DNA from: VRUE01 sp963703895
Lineage (GTDB): Bacteria; Actinomycetota; Thermoleophilia; Solirubrobacterales; 70-9
NCBI GenBank assembly: GCA_963703895.1
Contig: CAVPFX010000002.1
Location: forward strand, 620,001-684,000
Length of the DNA stretch: 64,000 nucleotides
Direction: 5' to 3'
In this document: one piece after another, positions 36,447 to 44,846 of the stretch
How the letters are laid out: every line of letters begins with the position of its first letter
Numbering within the stretch: position 1 is the stretch's first letter
Translations under genes and position numbers: made by a program
The notes under the pieces: generated by a model
The model's database searches: none
What the model was told of the DNA's origin: nothing
Seen by the model: the letters and a program-made list of their open reading frames with translations, nothing else

Positions 36447-38825
36447 ATGCAACGTGTTCGCCGTGCATCGATCGTCGCCGCCGTTTTCATGGTGGTCGTC
36501 GGGATCGTCGCCTCACAGGCAAGCGCTTTTCCTAGTTATCGCTACTCCTTCTCCTTCGGTTCCGACGGAGAGGGACAGGGCCAATTCGACGAACTCGGGG
36601 GTATTGCCACCGACGCCGCGGGCAATGTCTATGCCACTGACAGGGGACATGGCCTAATCAAAAAGTTCAACTCCAAAGGCGAATACGTAAGCGCATTCGG
36701 CGGTCCAAGCGAAGCGGACGGAGGAATAGGTAGGGCCGGCGATGTTGCCATCGATTCCAAAGGAAATTTCTGGGTCGCCGACACGTATCGTGAGCGAATC
36801 GCGAAGTTCAATCCCGAAGGCAAATTCCTCAGCGCCTTCGGTGAATTTGGCAATGGCAACGGGCAGTTTTGGCTCCCTATGGGCATTGCTATCGATTCCA
36901 ATGACAATCTCTGGGTTGTCGATTACGGCAATACTCGGGTCGAGGAGTTCAATTCCGAAGGCAAATATCTTCGACAGTTTGGCTCACAGGGCACCGGCAA
37001 CGATCAGTTTCAGGGGCTCCCAGGTGGGATTGCCATCGACTCGTTTGACAACGTCTGGGTTGGTGACGCCCAGGGCCGGATCGCGAAGTTCAATTCCGGA
37101 GGAAGCTATCTAGGCGAAATAGGCAAAGGCCAGGTTTCTTCCTGGGTGGGCTTGGAAGTAGACGCCAACGACAATATCTGGGTGGCCGACATGGGAACAA
37201 AAGGTCGCGTCAAGGTTTTTAGCCCCCAGGGCGAAATACTGACCCAGTTCGGCGAACCAATAGATGGAACGGAACTGCAGCCTTTGAGCATCGCGTTCGA
37301 CCCTCAGGGCAATCCTTGGGTTACCGATCTCAGCTATCCAAGGATCCAGAAGTGGCTACCGGTGCCTGATGCCACAACGGAAGCCGCCACCGCGATCAAA
37401 GGCGTTGAAGCGACTCTCAATGCCAAAGTTAACCCTAATGGACTTAGCACCACCTACAAGTTCGAATATGGCACCACCACGTCCTACGGGAGCAAAGTTC
37501 CTCTCTCGCCGGGGTACGTGGGCTCGGGTGTCACGGATGTTGCCATCAGTAAAACGGCCGGCGGCCTTTCGGCCGGAACCACATATCACTTTCGCGTCGC
37601 CGCGACCAGTGCAGGGGGCACGACGTACGGTGTCGACAAATCATTCAAAACCGCAACCGCTCCGCAAAATTTGTCTCTGCCACAAGTCACTCCAACCACT
37701 CCTGCACAGGCGGTTCCGGAGACCACGGGCAATGGCTCTTGGGCCGGAAGTCCGGCACCGACCTATACGTATCAGTGGAGGCGCTGCAATTCCGCCGGTG
37801 CGGAATGCGCGAACATCAGCGGAGCAACGGGAGCCAGCTACACGCCGGTTGCGGCCGATGTGGAAAAAACCCTGGTCGCCGCGGTAACGGCGACTAATGC
37901 CGCGGGGTCGGCAACCGCCTATTCGAAAGCAACGCCAAAAGTCAAGCAGCTCGGGCAGATCACCGAATTCCCGCTCCCAACGGGAGGTGAACTCTTTGCG
38001 ATCACCAGCGGGCCAGACGGCAATCTCTGGTATTCCGGTGGAGCCACGGGTGGTCTTGCCAAGATGACGACATCCGGGACTGTCACGGAATACCCGGTGG
38101 GAAGCAGCTTTCCCGCGGGAATTGCATCGGGCATCGGTGGGAAGCTGTGGTTTGGGGGTGCGAGCAAAGTCGTGGGAAGCATGACCACGGCTGGGTCCGT
38201 CAGTGAATACAAAACGACGCGCGGAAATGTTCTTGACGTTACGACCGGTCCTGACGGAAAGATGTGGTTCACCGCTTCAAGCGGTGCACTTGGCAGCGTT
38301 ACGAGCGCCGGCGTCGTCACCGAATATCCGTTCTCGGAAGGGGGCTCGGCTGGGAGGATCGCCTTGGGTCCGGACGGGAAGCTGTGGTTCACGCACGGCA
38401 GTTGCAGCTCGGGCTCGCACTGTGGGATCGGCAAGCTCACAACCGCAGGCGTGCTGACGGAGTATCCGTTGCCCGTTGGAAAATCGCCGTGGGATATTGC
38501 TGCGGGTCCTGACGGAAACATGTGGTTCACCATGCTGGGTGGCGCTGAAAGCAAGGTGGGCAAGATAACGACCTCAGGTGCGCTCACCGAATATGCGCTT
38601 GCTGGGGGTGTTACTTATCCACAGGGGATCACGGCTGGCCCTGACGGAAACATGTGGTTTGTGGAGAAGGGCGTCAGCAAGATTGGAAGGATCACTCCGT
38701 CCGGCACTGTCACCACCTATTCGCTTCCCAGCGGAAGCGAACCGATGGACATCACCGTGGGTCCTGACGGAATGCTCTGGTTCATAAATGCGGGAACGGA
38801 CAAGATGGGAACCATCGTCCCCTGA
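36447..38825 (+). CDS. Secreted NHL/Vgb-repeat protein
   Basis: A 792-residue exported protein. A signal peptide (ASIVAAVFMVVVGIVASQASA) ends near residue 28. Residues 30-310 are six or more NHL propeller blades (patterns such as GIATDAAGNVYATDRG and GIAIDSNDNLWVVDYGN). A fibronectin-like domain (TTYKFEYGTTTSYGS) and an Ig-like domain (TYQWRRCNSAGAECANISGATG) follow. The C-terminal 285 residues are a second propeller of virginiamycin-B-lyase-like repeats (GPDGNLWY, GPDGKMWF, GPDGNMWF). Such proteins are common and multiple in this lineage; binding or lyase activity is unproven. The gene is less GC-rich than its neighbours, with many AA-rich codons. Confidence 0.85.
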   Translation: MQRVRRASIVAAVFMVVVGIVASQASAFPSYRYSFSFGSDGEGQGQFDELGGIATDAAGNVYATDRGHGLIKKFNSKGEYVSAFGGPSEADGGIGRAGDVAIDSKGNFWVADTYRERIAKFNPEGKFLSAFGEFGNGNGQFWLPMGIAIDSNDNLWVVDYGNTRVEEFNSEGKYLRQFGSQGTGNDQFQGLPGGIAIDSFDNVWVGDAQGRIAKFNSGGSYLGEIGKGQVSSWVGLEVDANDNIWVADMGTKGRVKVFSPQGEILTQFGEPIDGTELQPLSIAFDPQGNPWVTDLSYPRIQKWLPVPDATTEAATAIKGVEATLNAKVNPNGLSTTYKFEYGTTTSYGSKVPLSPGYVGSGVTDVAISKTAGGLSAGTTYHFRVAATSAGGTTYGVDKSFKTATAPQNLSLPQVTPTTPAQAVPETTGNGSWAGSPAPTYTYQWRRCNSAGAECANISGATGASYTPVAADVEKTLVAAVTATNAAGSATAYSKATPKVKQLGQITEFPLPTGGELFAITSGPDGNLWYSGGATGGLAKMTTSGTVTEYPVGSSFPAGIASGIGGKLWFGGASKVVGSMTTAGSVSEYKTTRGNVLDVTTGPDGKMWFTASSGALGSVTSAGVVTEYPFSEGGSAGRIALGPDGKLWFTHGSCSSGSHCGIGKLTTAGVLTEYPLPVGKSPWDIAAGPDGNMWFTMLGGAESKVGKITTSGALTEYALAGGVTYPQGITAGPDGNMWFVEKGVSKIGRITPSGTVTTYSLPSGSEPMDITVGPDGMLWFINAGTDKMGTIVP

Positions 38826-38883
38826 GGGACCCCGGTGTGGAAGGCGTGCCTGTGGAGTAGGCGGTGCGCCTGATCGGTATCGG

Positions 38884-38921
38884 CTGGCTCGCTCGCGGTG
38901 TCATGGCCGTGAGCGAGCCAG
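38884..38921. terminator. Terminator hairpin after the NHL-repeat gene
   Basis: CTGGCTCGCTCGCGG (38884-38898) pairs with CCGTGAGCGAGCCAG (38907-38921), 15 pairs with one G-T, around an eight-base loop. A T-rich stretch (TCCGTTGGTGTTCTG) follows. It separates the NHL gene from the TadE-like gene. Confidence 0.7.
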
Positions 38922-38994
38922 TCCGTTGGTGTTCTGTGTCTCTTTCGGCACAGCTGACACACACGTGTAGCAGCGTCCTTCATAGCGTTGCCTC

Positions 38995-39924
38995 ATGCGA
39001 GGCGAGCGGGGGCAGTCGACGGTTGAGTGGGTGGGGTTGCTGCTCCTCGTCTCCTTGCTTCTCGCTGCCGTGGCGGCGTCAGCAGTACGTGGCCTGGGCA
39101 CCGAGTTGGCGCAAGCGATCGCTTCGAGGATCCTCTGCGCCGCCTCTCTGGCCGATAGCTGCAGCGGCGACGAACCGGCTCTGATCGCGGCCTATGGGAC
39201 CGAAGTGGGTGAGCTGGTTCGCGATCACATGCCTTCGCTGCTCTTCGAGCGCGGGTCGCGGGCTGTGCCGGTCGACTTCCGGCGCTGTCGCGAGACGGAG
39301 TGCGGCGACGGCGCCGAGCACGGATACGTGAAGCGCACCGACGCCGGCTTGCCGGTCTCGGCATTCGTACACATCGTCGACTGCCGGCTCGATGCGGCTG
39401 AGGGCGCCGAAGTCGCAGGCGCTGACTGCTCCGGTTCGCGGGCCGGCAACCTCTATATCCAGTACTGGACCTACTACGCCGATTCGGCCACGCTGCACGG
39501 TGTTCCGATCGCGGGCGAGGCGGGCTATCACCGCGACGATTGGGAGGGGGTTCAGATCCGCATCCGTCCCGACGGTTTGGTCGACGAGCGTGCCTCGTCC
39601 CACAATGGCTACAACCAGCGCCCCGGACCCGTCGCCGGTTGGGCCTCGGACGCCGGCATCGACTCCGTCAAGGACGCGACCGAAGCATTGGGCCTGCGCG
39701 CTGAGAACGGCTGGGGCCCCGAGACCCACCTGCTGATCGTTTCCGGCGGCAGCCACGCCGGCAACACGGCCGGCATTCCGCACATCGAACGGCTGACCCC
39801 ACGCAACCGTGTTCACCTAATCCCGCTCGAGCCGATCGCGGCAACCTCAAGCGCCCGCTTCGCCGTCAACCCCCCTTGGCGCAAGCGCGTCTGGCGCGAT
39901 CCTGAGGCCGAGGGCACCGACTGA
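38995..39924 (+). CDS. TadE-like leader fused to a Vps62-like domain
   Basis: A 309-residue protein. The start MRGERGQSTVEWVGLLLLVSLL has the class III/TadE prepilin pattern: a charged leader, Gly, then a hydrophobic helix with Glu at mature position 5. After a Cys-containing region the part from about 150 to 260 (YIQYWTYYADSATLHG, GYHRDDWEGVQIRI, ASSHNGYN, HLLIVSGGSHAGN) resembles the Vps62-like domain of fungal and bacterial secreted proteins, of unknown activity. It would be processed by a prepilin peptidase and displayed outside. CATAGC lies eight bases before the ATG. The 170 bases upstream hold the terminator of the previous gene. Confidence 0.75.
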   Translation: MRGERGQSTVEWVGLLLLVSLLLAAVAASAVRGLGTELAQAIASRILCAASLADSCSGDEPALIAAYGTEVGELVRDHMPSLLFERGSRAVPVDFRRCRETECGDGAEHGYVKRTDAGLPVSAFVHIVDCRLDAAEGAEVAGADCSGSRAGNLYIQYWTYYADSATLHGVPIAGEAGYHRDDWEGVQIRIRPDGLVDERASSHNGYNQRPGPVAGWASDAGIDSVKDATEALGLRAENGWGPETHLLIVSGGSHAGNTAGIPHIERLTPRNRVHLIPLEPIAATSSARFAVNPPWRKRVWRDPEAEGTD

Positions 39925-39929
39925 GGAGA

Positions 39930-39976
39930 ACGAAGCGTCGATCTTCCACGTATGACGTGGGAAATCGACGTTTCGT
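39930..39976. terminator. Bidirectional terminator hairpin
   Basis: Arms 39930-39951 and 39955-39976 (22 bases, three mismatches) enclose only ATG. It lies between the convergent TadE-like and SDR genes, five bases after one stop and eight bases before the other. Confidence 0.7.
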
Positions 39977-39984
39977 CGCGCCGG

Positions 39985-40752
39985 CTACTTCGGCGGCATC
40001 CGCAACGCCCCGTCGAGGCGGATCGTCTCGCCGTTGAGCATCGGGTTGGCGACGATCTGGCCGACCAGGCGGCCGTACTCCTCGGGGCGCCCGAGGCGGG
40101 AGGGGAAGGGGATGCCCTCGCCAAGGGCGGTGCGCGCCTCCTCGGGCAGCGCGGCCAGCAGTGGCGTGTCGAAGAGGCCAGGGGCGATGGTGACGACGCG
40201 GACGCCGCGCGAGGCCATGTCACGGGCGGCTGGCAGGGTCATGCCGACGATGCCGCCCTTCGAGGCGGCGTAGGCGATCTGGCCGATCTGGCCGTCGTAG
40301 GCGGCGATCGAGGCGGTGTTGATGCAGACGCCGCGCTCGCCCTCGGCGTCGGGCTCGTTCTCGCTCATCGCCGCGGCGGCGAAGCGCAACACGTTGAAAG
40401 TGCCGATCAGGTTGACCTTGACCACGTTGGAGAAGAATTCGAGGTTGTGGGGGCCGCCTTTGTGGGCGACGCGCTCGGCCCAGCCGATGCCGGCGCAGCA
40501 AACCGAGATCCGCAGCCCATCGTCGTGCGTCGCGGCCCGTTCGACCGCGGCGGAGACGGCGTCCTCGTCGGTGACGTCGGCTTGTACGAATGTGGCGCCC
40601 GGCCCCAGCTCCGCGGCCAGCGCCTCGCCCTTCTCGGCATTGAGGTCGGCGATCGTCACCGCCGCGCCGGCCGCAATCAGCATGCGGACGCTCGCCTCGC
40701 CCAGCCCAGACGCCCCACCTGCCACCAGCGCGCTCTTGCCTGCGACCTCCAC
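39985..40752 (-). CDS. Short-chain dehydrogenase, 3-hydroxyacyl-CoA dehydrogenase-like
   Basis: A 255-residue Rossmann-fold SDR. The cofactor loop is LVAGGASGLGEASVR near the N-terminus, the acidic ADLN after strand 2 favours NAD, and the active site is NTASIAAYDGQIGQIAYAASKGG. The overall pattern resembles type II 3-hydroxyacyl-CoA dehydrogenases (HSD10-like). The frame is open to a GTG at 40761, but a TAGGGT box (40765-40760) overlaps it and leaves seven bases before the GTG at 40752, so I prefer that leaderless start. Confidence 0.87.
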   Translation of the reverse strand: MEVAGKSALVAGGASGLGEASVRMLIAAGAAVTIADLNAEKGEALAAELGPGATFVQADVTDEDAVSAAVERAATHDDGLRISVCCAGIGWAERVAHKGGPHNLEFFSNVVKVNLIGTFNVLRFAAAAMSENEPDAEGERGVCINTASIAAYDGQIGQIAYAASKGGIVGMTLPAARDMASRGVRVVTIAPGLFDTPLLAALPEEARTALGEGIPFPSRLGRPEEYGRLVGQIVANPMLNGETIRLDGALRMPPK

Positions 40753-40770
40753 GGCGCGCACCCTACACAG

Positions 40771-40823
40771 CCGAACTGCATCAACTTCTCCACCTGCTGG
40801 ATAGAGAAGTTGATGCAGTTCGG
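40771..40823. repeat. Dispersed hairpin element, copy B (intergenic)
   Basis: Perfect 20-base arms (40771-40790 and 40804-40823) around the loop CACCTGCTGGATA. It is the same element as copy A at 13425-13475: the arm core GAACTGCATCAACTTCT and the loop CACCTGCTGG are identical. It lies between two divergent gene starts, where no terminator is needed. Confidence 0.88.
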
Positions 40824-40883
40824 TCAGGTCCTGTTCACACCCCGGTAATCAACCCTCGCTAGGGTTTCCGCATCGCCACCGAG

Positions 40884-41999
40884 GTGACGCCAAGCTCCAA
40901 GGAAGCGATCGCGGAGCGCCTTGCCGAGGCGCGCCGGTTCACATTGGAGCTGCTGCAACCGCTCGACGACGAGCAGCTCAACCGCGTCTACTCGCCGATC
41001 CTCAGTCCGCTCGCCTGGGATCTCGGCCACATCGCCAACTTCGAGGAGCTCTGGCTGGTGCAGACGATCGGCGAGCGGGAGCCGCTTCACGGCGAGCTCG
41101 GCCGCTTCTACGACGCGATCGAGAACCCACGCAAGACCCGAGGCGAGCTGCCGATCCTGCGCGACGCCGAGCTGCGGACCTACCTCGCGGACGTGCGCGA
41201 GCGCACGCTGGAGGTGCTCGCGGAGGTCGACATCGCTCCTGACGCGGAGAACCCGCTGCTGCGCGAAGGCTTCGTCTACGAGATGCTGCTGGCGCATGAG
41301 CAGCAGCACAACGAGACGATGCTGCAACTGCTGCAGATGGTCGACGACTACGAGCCCGTCGACCCGGACCTCGGTGCCCTGCAGACGCCCGAGCTGGGCC
41401 CGGAGACGATCTCGGTCGCTGCTGGCGAGTACGAGATCGGCGCCTCGCCCCGCGGTTTTGCCTACGACAACGAGCGCCCCCGCCACACGATTGAGCTCGC
41501 TTCTTTTGAGATCGATCGAACTCCGGTGAGCAACGGCACGTATATCCAGTTTGTGGAGGAGACCGGCGCCGAGCCCCCGCTGTACTGGGAGCGCGATGGC
41601 GACGGGGGGTGGGTGCTGACGAATATGGGAGGTCGCGACCCGATCGACCCGGCCCATCCCGTCCTCCATGTCTCCTGGCACGAGGCCGACGCACTGGCCC
41701 GTTGGGCCGGTAAGCGGTTGCCCAGCGAGCACGAGTGGGAGGTCGCATCCGGGCGACTGGAGGGTGTCGGCCAGGCCTGGGAATGGACCGCCTCGGACTT
41801 CCTCGCCTACCCAGGTTTCGAGGCCTTCCCCTACCCCGAGTACTCGCAGGTCTTTTTCGGCGACACCTACAAGGTCCTGCGGGGTGCCTCCTGGGCCACG
41901 CACCCCAACGTCGCCCGGCCCAGCTTCCGCAACTGGGACCTGGCGGAGCGCCGCCAGATCTTCTCCGGCATCCGCTTGGCGGGGAACCGCGAAACGTGA
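40884..41999 (+). CDS. egtB: Ergothioneine biosynthesis protein EgtB
   Basis: A 371-residue iron enzyme that joins hercynine to a thiol donor with oxygen in ergothioneine synthesis. The N-terminal DinB-like domain carries the iron ligands: LAWDLGHIANFEELW (His) and MLLAHEQQHNETML (HxxxH). The C-terminal FGE-sulfatase domain includes HVSWHEADALARWAGKRLPSEHEWE and ends LRGASWATH-----RPSFRNWD----RQIFSGIRLA. TAGGGT lies 18 bases before the GTG. EgtD follows directly; egtA, egtC and egtE are not nearby. Confidence 0.92.
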   Translation: MTPSSKEAIAERLAEARRFTLELLQPLDDEQLNRVYSPILSPLAWDLGHIANFEELWLVQTIGEREPLHGELGRFYDAIENPRKTRGELPILRDAELRTYLADVRERTLEVLAEVDIAPDAENPLLREGFVYEMLLAHEQQHNETMLQLLQMVDDYEPVDPDLGALQTPELGPETISVAAGEYEIGASPRGFAYDNERPRHTIELASFEIDRTPVSNGTYIQFVEETGAEPPLYWERDGDGGWVLTNMGGRDPIDPAHPVLHVSWHEADALARWAGKRLPSEHEWEVASGRLEGVGQAWEWTASDFLAYPGFEAFPYPEYSQVFFGDTYKVLRGASWATHPNVARPSFRNWDLAERRQIFSGIRLAGNRET

Positions 42000-42012
42000 A
42001 GGACGTGGTGAC

Positions 42013-42987
42013 ATGATCGCGATTGAGGTCCATCTCGACGCCGACACCGCGGCGACGATGGCGCGTGACGTCCGCGACGGCCTGCTCGCCGAGCCGAAGG
42101 AGCTGGCGCCGAAGTACTTCTACGACGAGCGTGGCTCACAGCTCTTCGAGCAGATCACCGAGCTGGACGAGTACTACCCGACCCGGGCCGAGCGCTCGAT
42201 CCTGGCCGAGCGATCGGCCGAGATCGTCGTCGCGGCGGGGTCCCCTCGCTCCCTGGTCGAGCTCGGCTCCGGCTCCGCCGCGAAGACCCGCCACCTGCTC
42301 GACGCGATGCGCGATGCCGGTTGCCTGCACACCTACGTCCCGGTCGACATCTCCGAGGAGATCACCCACGAAACGGCCGGGATGCTGGTTGAGGAGTACC
42401 CGGGACTCGCCATCCGTGGGCTGGTCTGCGATTTCGAGCAGCACCTCGAGCGCATCCCCGACGGCGACGGCGGTCGCCTGATCGCCTTCCTCGGCGGCAC
42501 GATCGGCAACCTCTACCCGGGCCCCCGCCGCGACTTCCTCGCCCGGCTTGCCGGCCTGATGGGCCCAGGGGACCATCTCCTGCTCGGTACCGATCTGGTC
42601 AAGGACAGCGGGCGCCTCGTGGCCGCCTACGACGATGCCGAGGGCGTTACGGCCGAGTTCAACAAGAACGTGCTGGCGGTGCTCAACCGTGAGCTCGGCG
42701 CCGACTTCGACCTCGATGCCTTCGAGCACGTCGCTCGCTACGACGACGAGGAGACGCGCATGGACATCCGCTTGCGCTCGCTTGCGGATCAGACCGTGCG
42801 GCTCGACGGGCTCGACCTTGCGGTCGATTTCGCCGCGGGGGAGGAGATGCGCACCGAGATCTCGGCCAAGTTCACCGACTTGCGCTTGCGCACGGTCTAC
42901 CGCGAGGCCGGCCTCGAAATGGCCGGCTGGTTCCTCGACGAGGCCGGCGATTACGCCCTCAGCCTCGCGCGGCCATGTAGTGCCTAG
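42013..42987 (+). CDS. egtD: L-histidine N-alpha-methyltransferase EgtD
   Basis: A 324-residue SAM-dependent enzyme that trimethylates histidine to hercynine, the first ergothioneine step. It contains PKYFYDERGSQLFEQITELDEYYPTRAE (about 29-56), the SAM site VELGSGSAAKTRHLLDAM (about 79-96), VPVDISEEI and AFLGGTIGNLYP. It starts 13 bases after the egtB stop, so the pair is one operon. ahcY in this window would clear the S-adenosylhomocysteine it makes, though the two are not linked. Confidence 0.94.
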   Translation: MIAIEVHLDADTAATMARDVRDGLLAEPKELAPKYFYDERGSQLFEQITELDEYYPTRAERSILAERSAEIVVAAGSPRSLVELGSGSAAKTRHLLDAMRDAGCLHTYVPVDISEEITHETAGMLVEEYPGLAIRGLVCDFEQHLERIPDGDGGRLIAFLGGTIGNLYPGPRRDFLARLAGLMGPGDHLLLGTDLVKDSGRLVAAYDDAEGVTAEFNKNVLAVLNRELGADFDLDAFEHVARYDDEETRMDIRLRSLADQTVRLDGLDLAVDFAAGEEMRTEISAKFTDLRLRTVYREAGLEMAGWFLDEAGDYALSLARPCSA

Positions 42988-43089
42988 ATAGATCTCACTG
43001 AGCTTGTTCGTGAGGACTCGCTGTGAGACGGTTGGCGCGACGGCTGTTTGAGCCGCCGTCAAAACCGTAACTCGAGAGGAAGGAGCGAG

Positions 43090-43779
43090 ATGACTCGCTC
43101 GCGATGTGCAGTAGTCGTAATCGGGGCTTGCGTCCTGATCGTTGGAACGATGGCGATCGGAGTCGCTGGAGCATCCGCGGCGAAATGGAAGGTCAATGGC
43201 ACCGCGGTGGACTCGTCGGGGTTAATCCCAGAAACAGAAGCGGACCTCACCTTTGCTCAAGGGTCACTCTTATTCACCACGGGAGGCGGGACCGCAGTCG
43301 AGATCAGGTGCACAGCGCTCGGCTTGAGCTTCTTCGCCGATCTCGAAAAAGGAGGAAAAATATCTTCATCTACAAAAGCCAGATTCACTGGTTGTTCCGT
43401 GTTCCTCAATGGGAAAAAATCGACGCCATGTGAACCGCGTACTGGCGGGGAAAAAGGAGCGATCACAACCGCATCTCTCGGAGGTAGCCTGGGCTTAAAT
43501 TTGGGAGAAGACGTTGTCACCATCCAACCGACGTTTGGGACCACCATCGCCAACGTCGAATTGGGTGAAGAATGCGCCATCGGTGAAACGGTTCCGATCC
43601 AGGGAGCCATCAGGGCTGAAGATACGAGCATCGAAACAGAAGCGGTGACCCATCAGTTCAAACAGAATTTCTTTTCGTCACTAACGGCCCTTGGAAAACC
43701 AGCAACGCTGGATGGCTCCGTGAGCGTCTTCCTGATTTTCAGCCACGGCGGCCTGAAATGGAGTGGTCTCCCCGAATGA
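43090..43779 (+). CDS. Secreted protein of unknown function
   Basis: A 229-residue exported protein. The signal peptide (VVVIGACVLIVGTMAIGVAGASAAKW) ends near residue 31. The mature part is rich in Gly, Ser, Thr and beta-branched residues, with cysteines (EIRCTALG, FTGCSVFLNG, TPCEPRTGG, GEECAIGE) that could form two disulphides. A strong GAGGAAGGAGCGAG site precedes the ATG. The coding sequence is clearly less GC-rich than egtD. I do not recognise a family. It is followed by a hairpin. Confidence 0.75.
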   Translation: MTRSRCAVVVIGACVLIVGTMAIGVAGASAAKWKVNGTAVDSSGLIPETEADLTFAQGSLLFTTGGGTAVEIRCTALGLSFFADLEKGGKISSSTKARFTGCSVFLNGKKSTPCEPRTGGEKGAITTASLGGSLGLNLGEDVVTIQPTFGTTIANVELGEECAIGETVPIQGAIRAEDTSIETEAVTHQFKQNFFSSLTALGKPATLDGSVSVFLIFSHGGLKWSGLPE

Positions 43780-43790
43780 AGTTCGTCATC

Positions 43791-43813
43791 TGGCCGCGCG
43801 ATTCGCGTGGCCA
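43791..43813. terminator. Terminator hairpin after the secreted-protein gene
   Basis: TGGCCGCGCGATTCGCGTGGCCA is almost self-complementary (one G-T pair) and starts 12 bases after the stop. The opposing gene ends at 43887, so it may serve both directions. The rest of the gap to 43886 holds nothing I can identify. Confidence 0.55.
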
Positions 43814-43886
43814 ATGATCCATTGCCCCAGGCCGACATCGTCGCGATGACGCATTCGGCCAGGGTGCCGTAGAGCACCGCCCCGGC

Positions 43887-44819
43887 TCAGGGAGCCAGCG
43901 CCTCGATCAGCTCGCCGAGCTTGTCCGGCGTCGTGATCGGGGTGAGGATCGGCAGCGTCACGCCGCCGTTGACGAAGGCGCCGATCCGCTCCGCCATCTG
44001 CTCGGGCGAGCCGAAGATGAACATCTCCTCGATCAGATCCCAGGGCGCGGCCGCGGCGGCGGCCTGGCGGTCGCCGGCCTCCCAGGCGGCGATCATCGGC
44101 TCGATCTGCTCGCCGTAGCCGAGCCAGCGGTAGAAGGCGGCGTAGACCGGCACGGTGATGTAGGAGGAGAACATGAAGCGGGCCAGCGGCTCGACCGCCT
44201 CGCGCTCGCCCGGCAGGCAGAAGAAGCGACAGAGCAGCTCGAAGTCCTCCGGCGCTCCCTGCAGTTGCGCCGCCACCCGCGGCAGCCCGCCCAGCGGCAG
44301 GAAGTTGGTGAAGGCGCCGCTGGCGCGCTCCACCGCCAGCTCGAGCATCTTGCCGCGCAGGGCGGCGAGCACGACTGGAACCGGTTGCGCCGGCGCGCTC
44401 TCCAGCTTGAAGCCGCTGGCGGTGCGCTCGCCGGCCAGGGCGGCGTCGAGGAAGTCGAGCGTCTCGCGCACCTTGGCCAGCGGTCGCTCGAAGGGGATGC
44501 CGTTCCAACCTTCGACGATGCGATCCGAAGAGGAGCCGATGCCGAGCACGAAGCGCCCGTCGGAGGCGCTGGCGAGAGCGGCTGCCTCCTGAGCCAGCAG
44601 CGCCGGACCGCGCTGGAAGACGCCGACGATGCCGGTCCCGAGTCGCGCCCGCTCGGTCCAGGCGGCGCTCAATGCCAGCGGCGTGAAGCCGTCGGGCCCG
44701 TTGGTCTCGCCGCTCCAGAAGTCCGTGTAGCCAGCCGCCTCAGCCTGCTTCACCAGCTCCTCGTGAGCGGCGAGCGAGAGTCCGGGCAAAGGCAGTGTGA
44801 GTCCCCAACGCTGAGCCAC
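43887..44819 (-). CDS. Luciferase-like (LLM) F420-dependent oxidoreductase
   Basis: A 310-residue luciferase-superfamily oxidoreductase, distinct from the one at 32.4 kb. Family features are GLTLPLPGLSLAAHEELVKQAEAAGYTDFWSGE at the N-terminus, RARLGTGIVGVFQRGP near residue 57 and RFVLGIGSSSDRIVEGWNGIPFERP near 90. The substrate is unknown. The GTG start is six bases after a TATAGGGT box, which overlaps the divergent glpX promoter. Confidence 0.88.
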   Translation of the reverse strand: MAQRWGLTLPLPGLSLAAHEELVKQAEAAGYTDFWSGETNGPDGFTPLALSAAWTERARLGTGIVGVFQRGPALLAQEAAALASASDGRFVLGIGSSSDRIVEGWNGIPFERPLAKVRETLDFLDAALAGERTASGFKLESAPAQPVPVVLAALRGKMLELAVERASGAFTNFLPLGGLPRVAAQLQGAPEDFELLCRFFCLPGEREAVEPLARFMFSSYITVPVYAAFYRWLGYGEQIEPMIAAWEAGDRQAAAAAAPWDLIEEMFIFGSPEQMAERIGAFVNGGVTLPILTPITTPDKLGELIEALAP

Positions 44820-44825
44820 CGGCCG

Positions 44826-44835
44826 ACCCTATAGC
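44826..44835. promoter_or_regulatory. Shared symmetric promoter, LLM oxidoreductase / glpX
   Basis: ACCCTATAGC contains TATAGGGT on the minus strand, six bases before the oxidoreductase GTG, and TATAGC on the plus strand, 11 bases before the glpX ATG. The gap between starts is 27 bases. This is the third divergent pair in the window with one symmetric -10 region. Confidence 0.55.
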
Positions 44836-44846
44836 CTGCGGCGCGC

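Noticed and set aside
43780..43886. Possible gene remnant after the secreted-protein gene
   Set aside because: A short minus-strand frame (reading about LYGTLAECVIATMSAWG) has no start signal or family resemblance; only the hairpin is supported.
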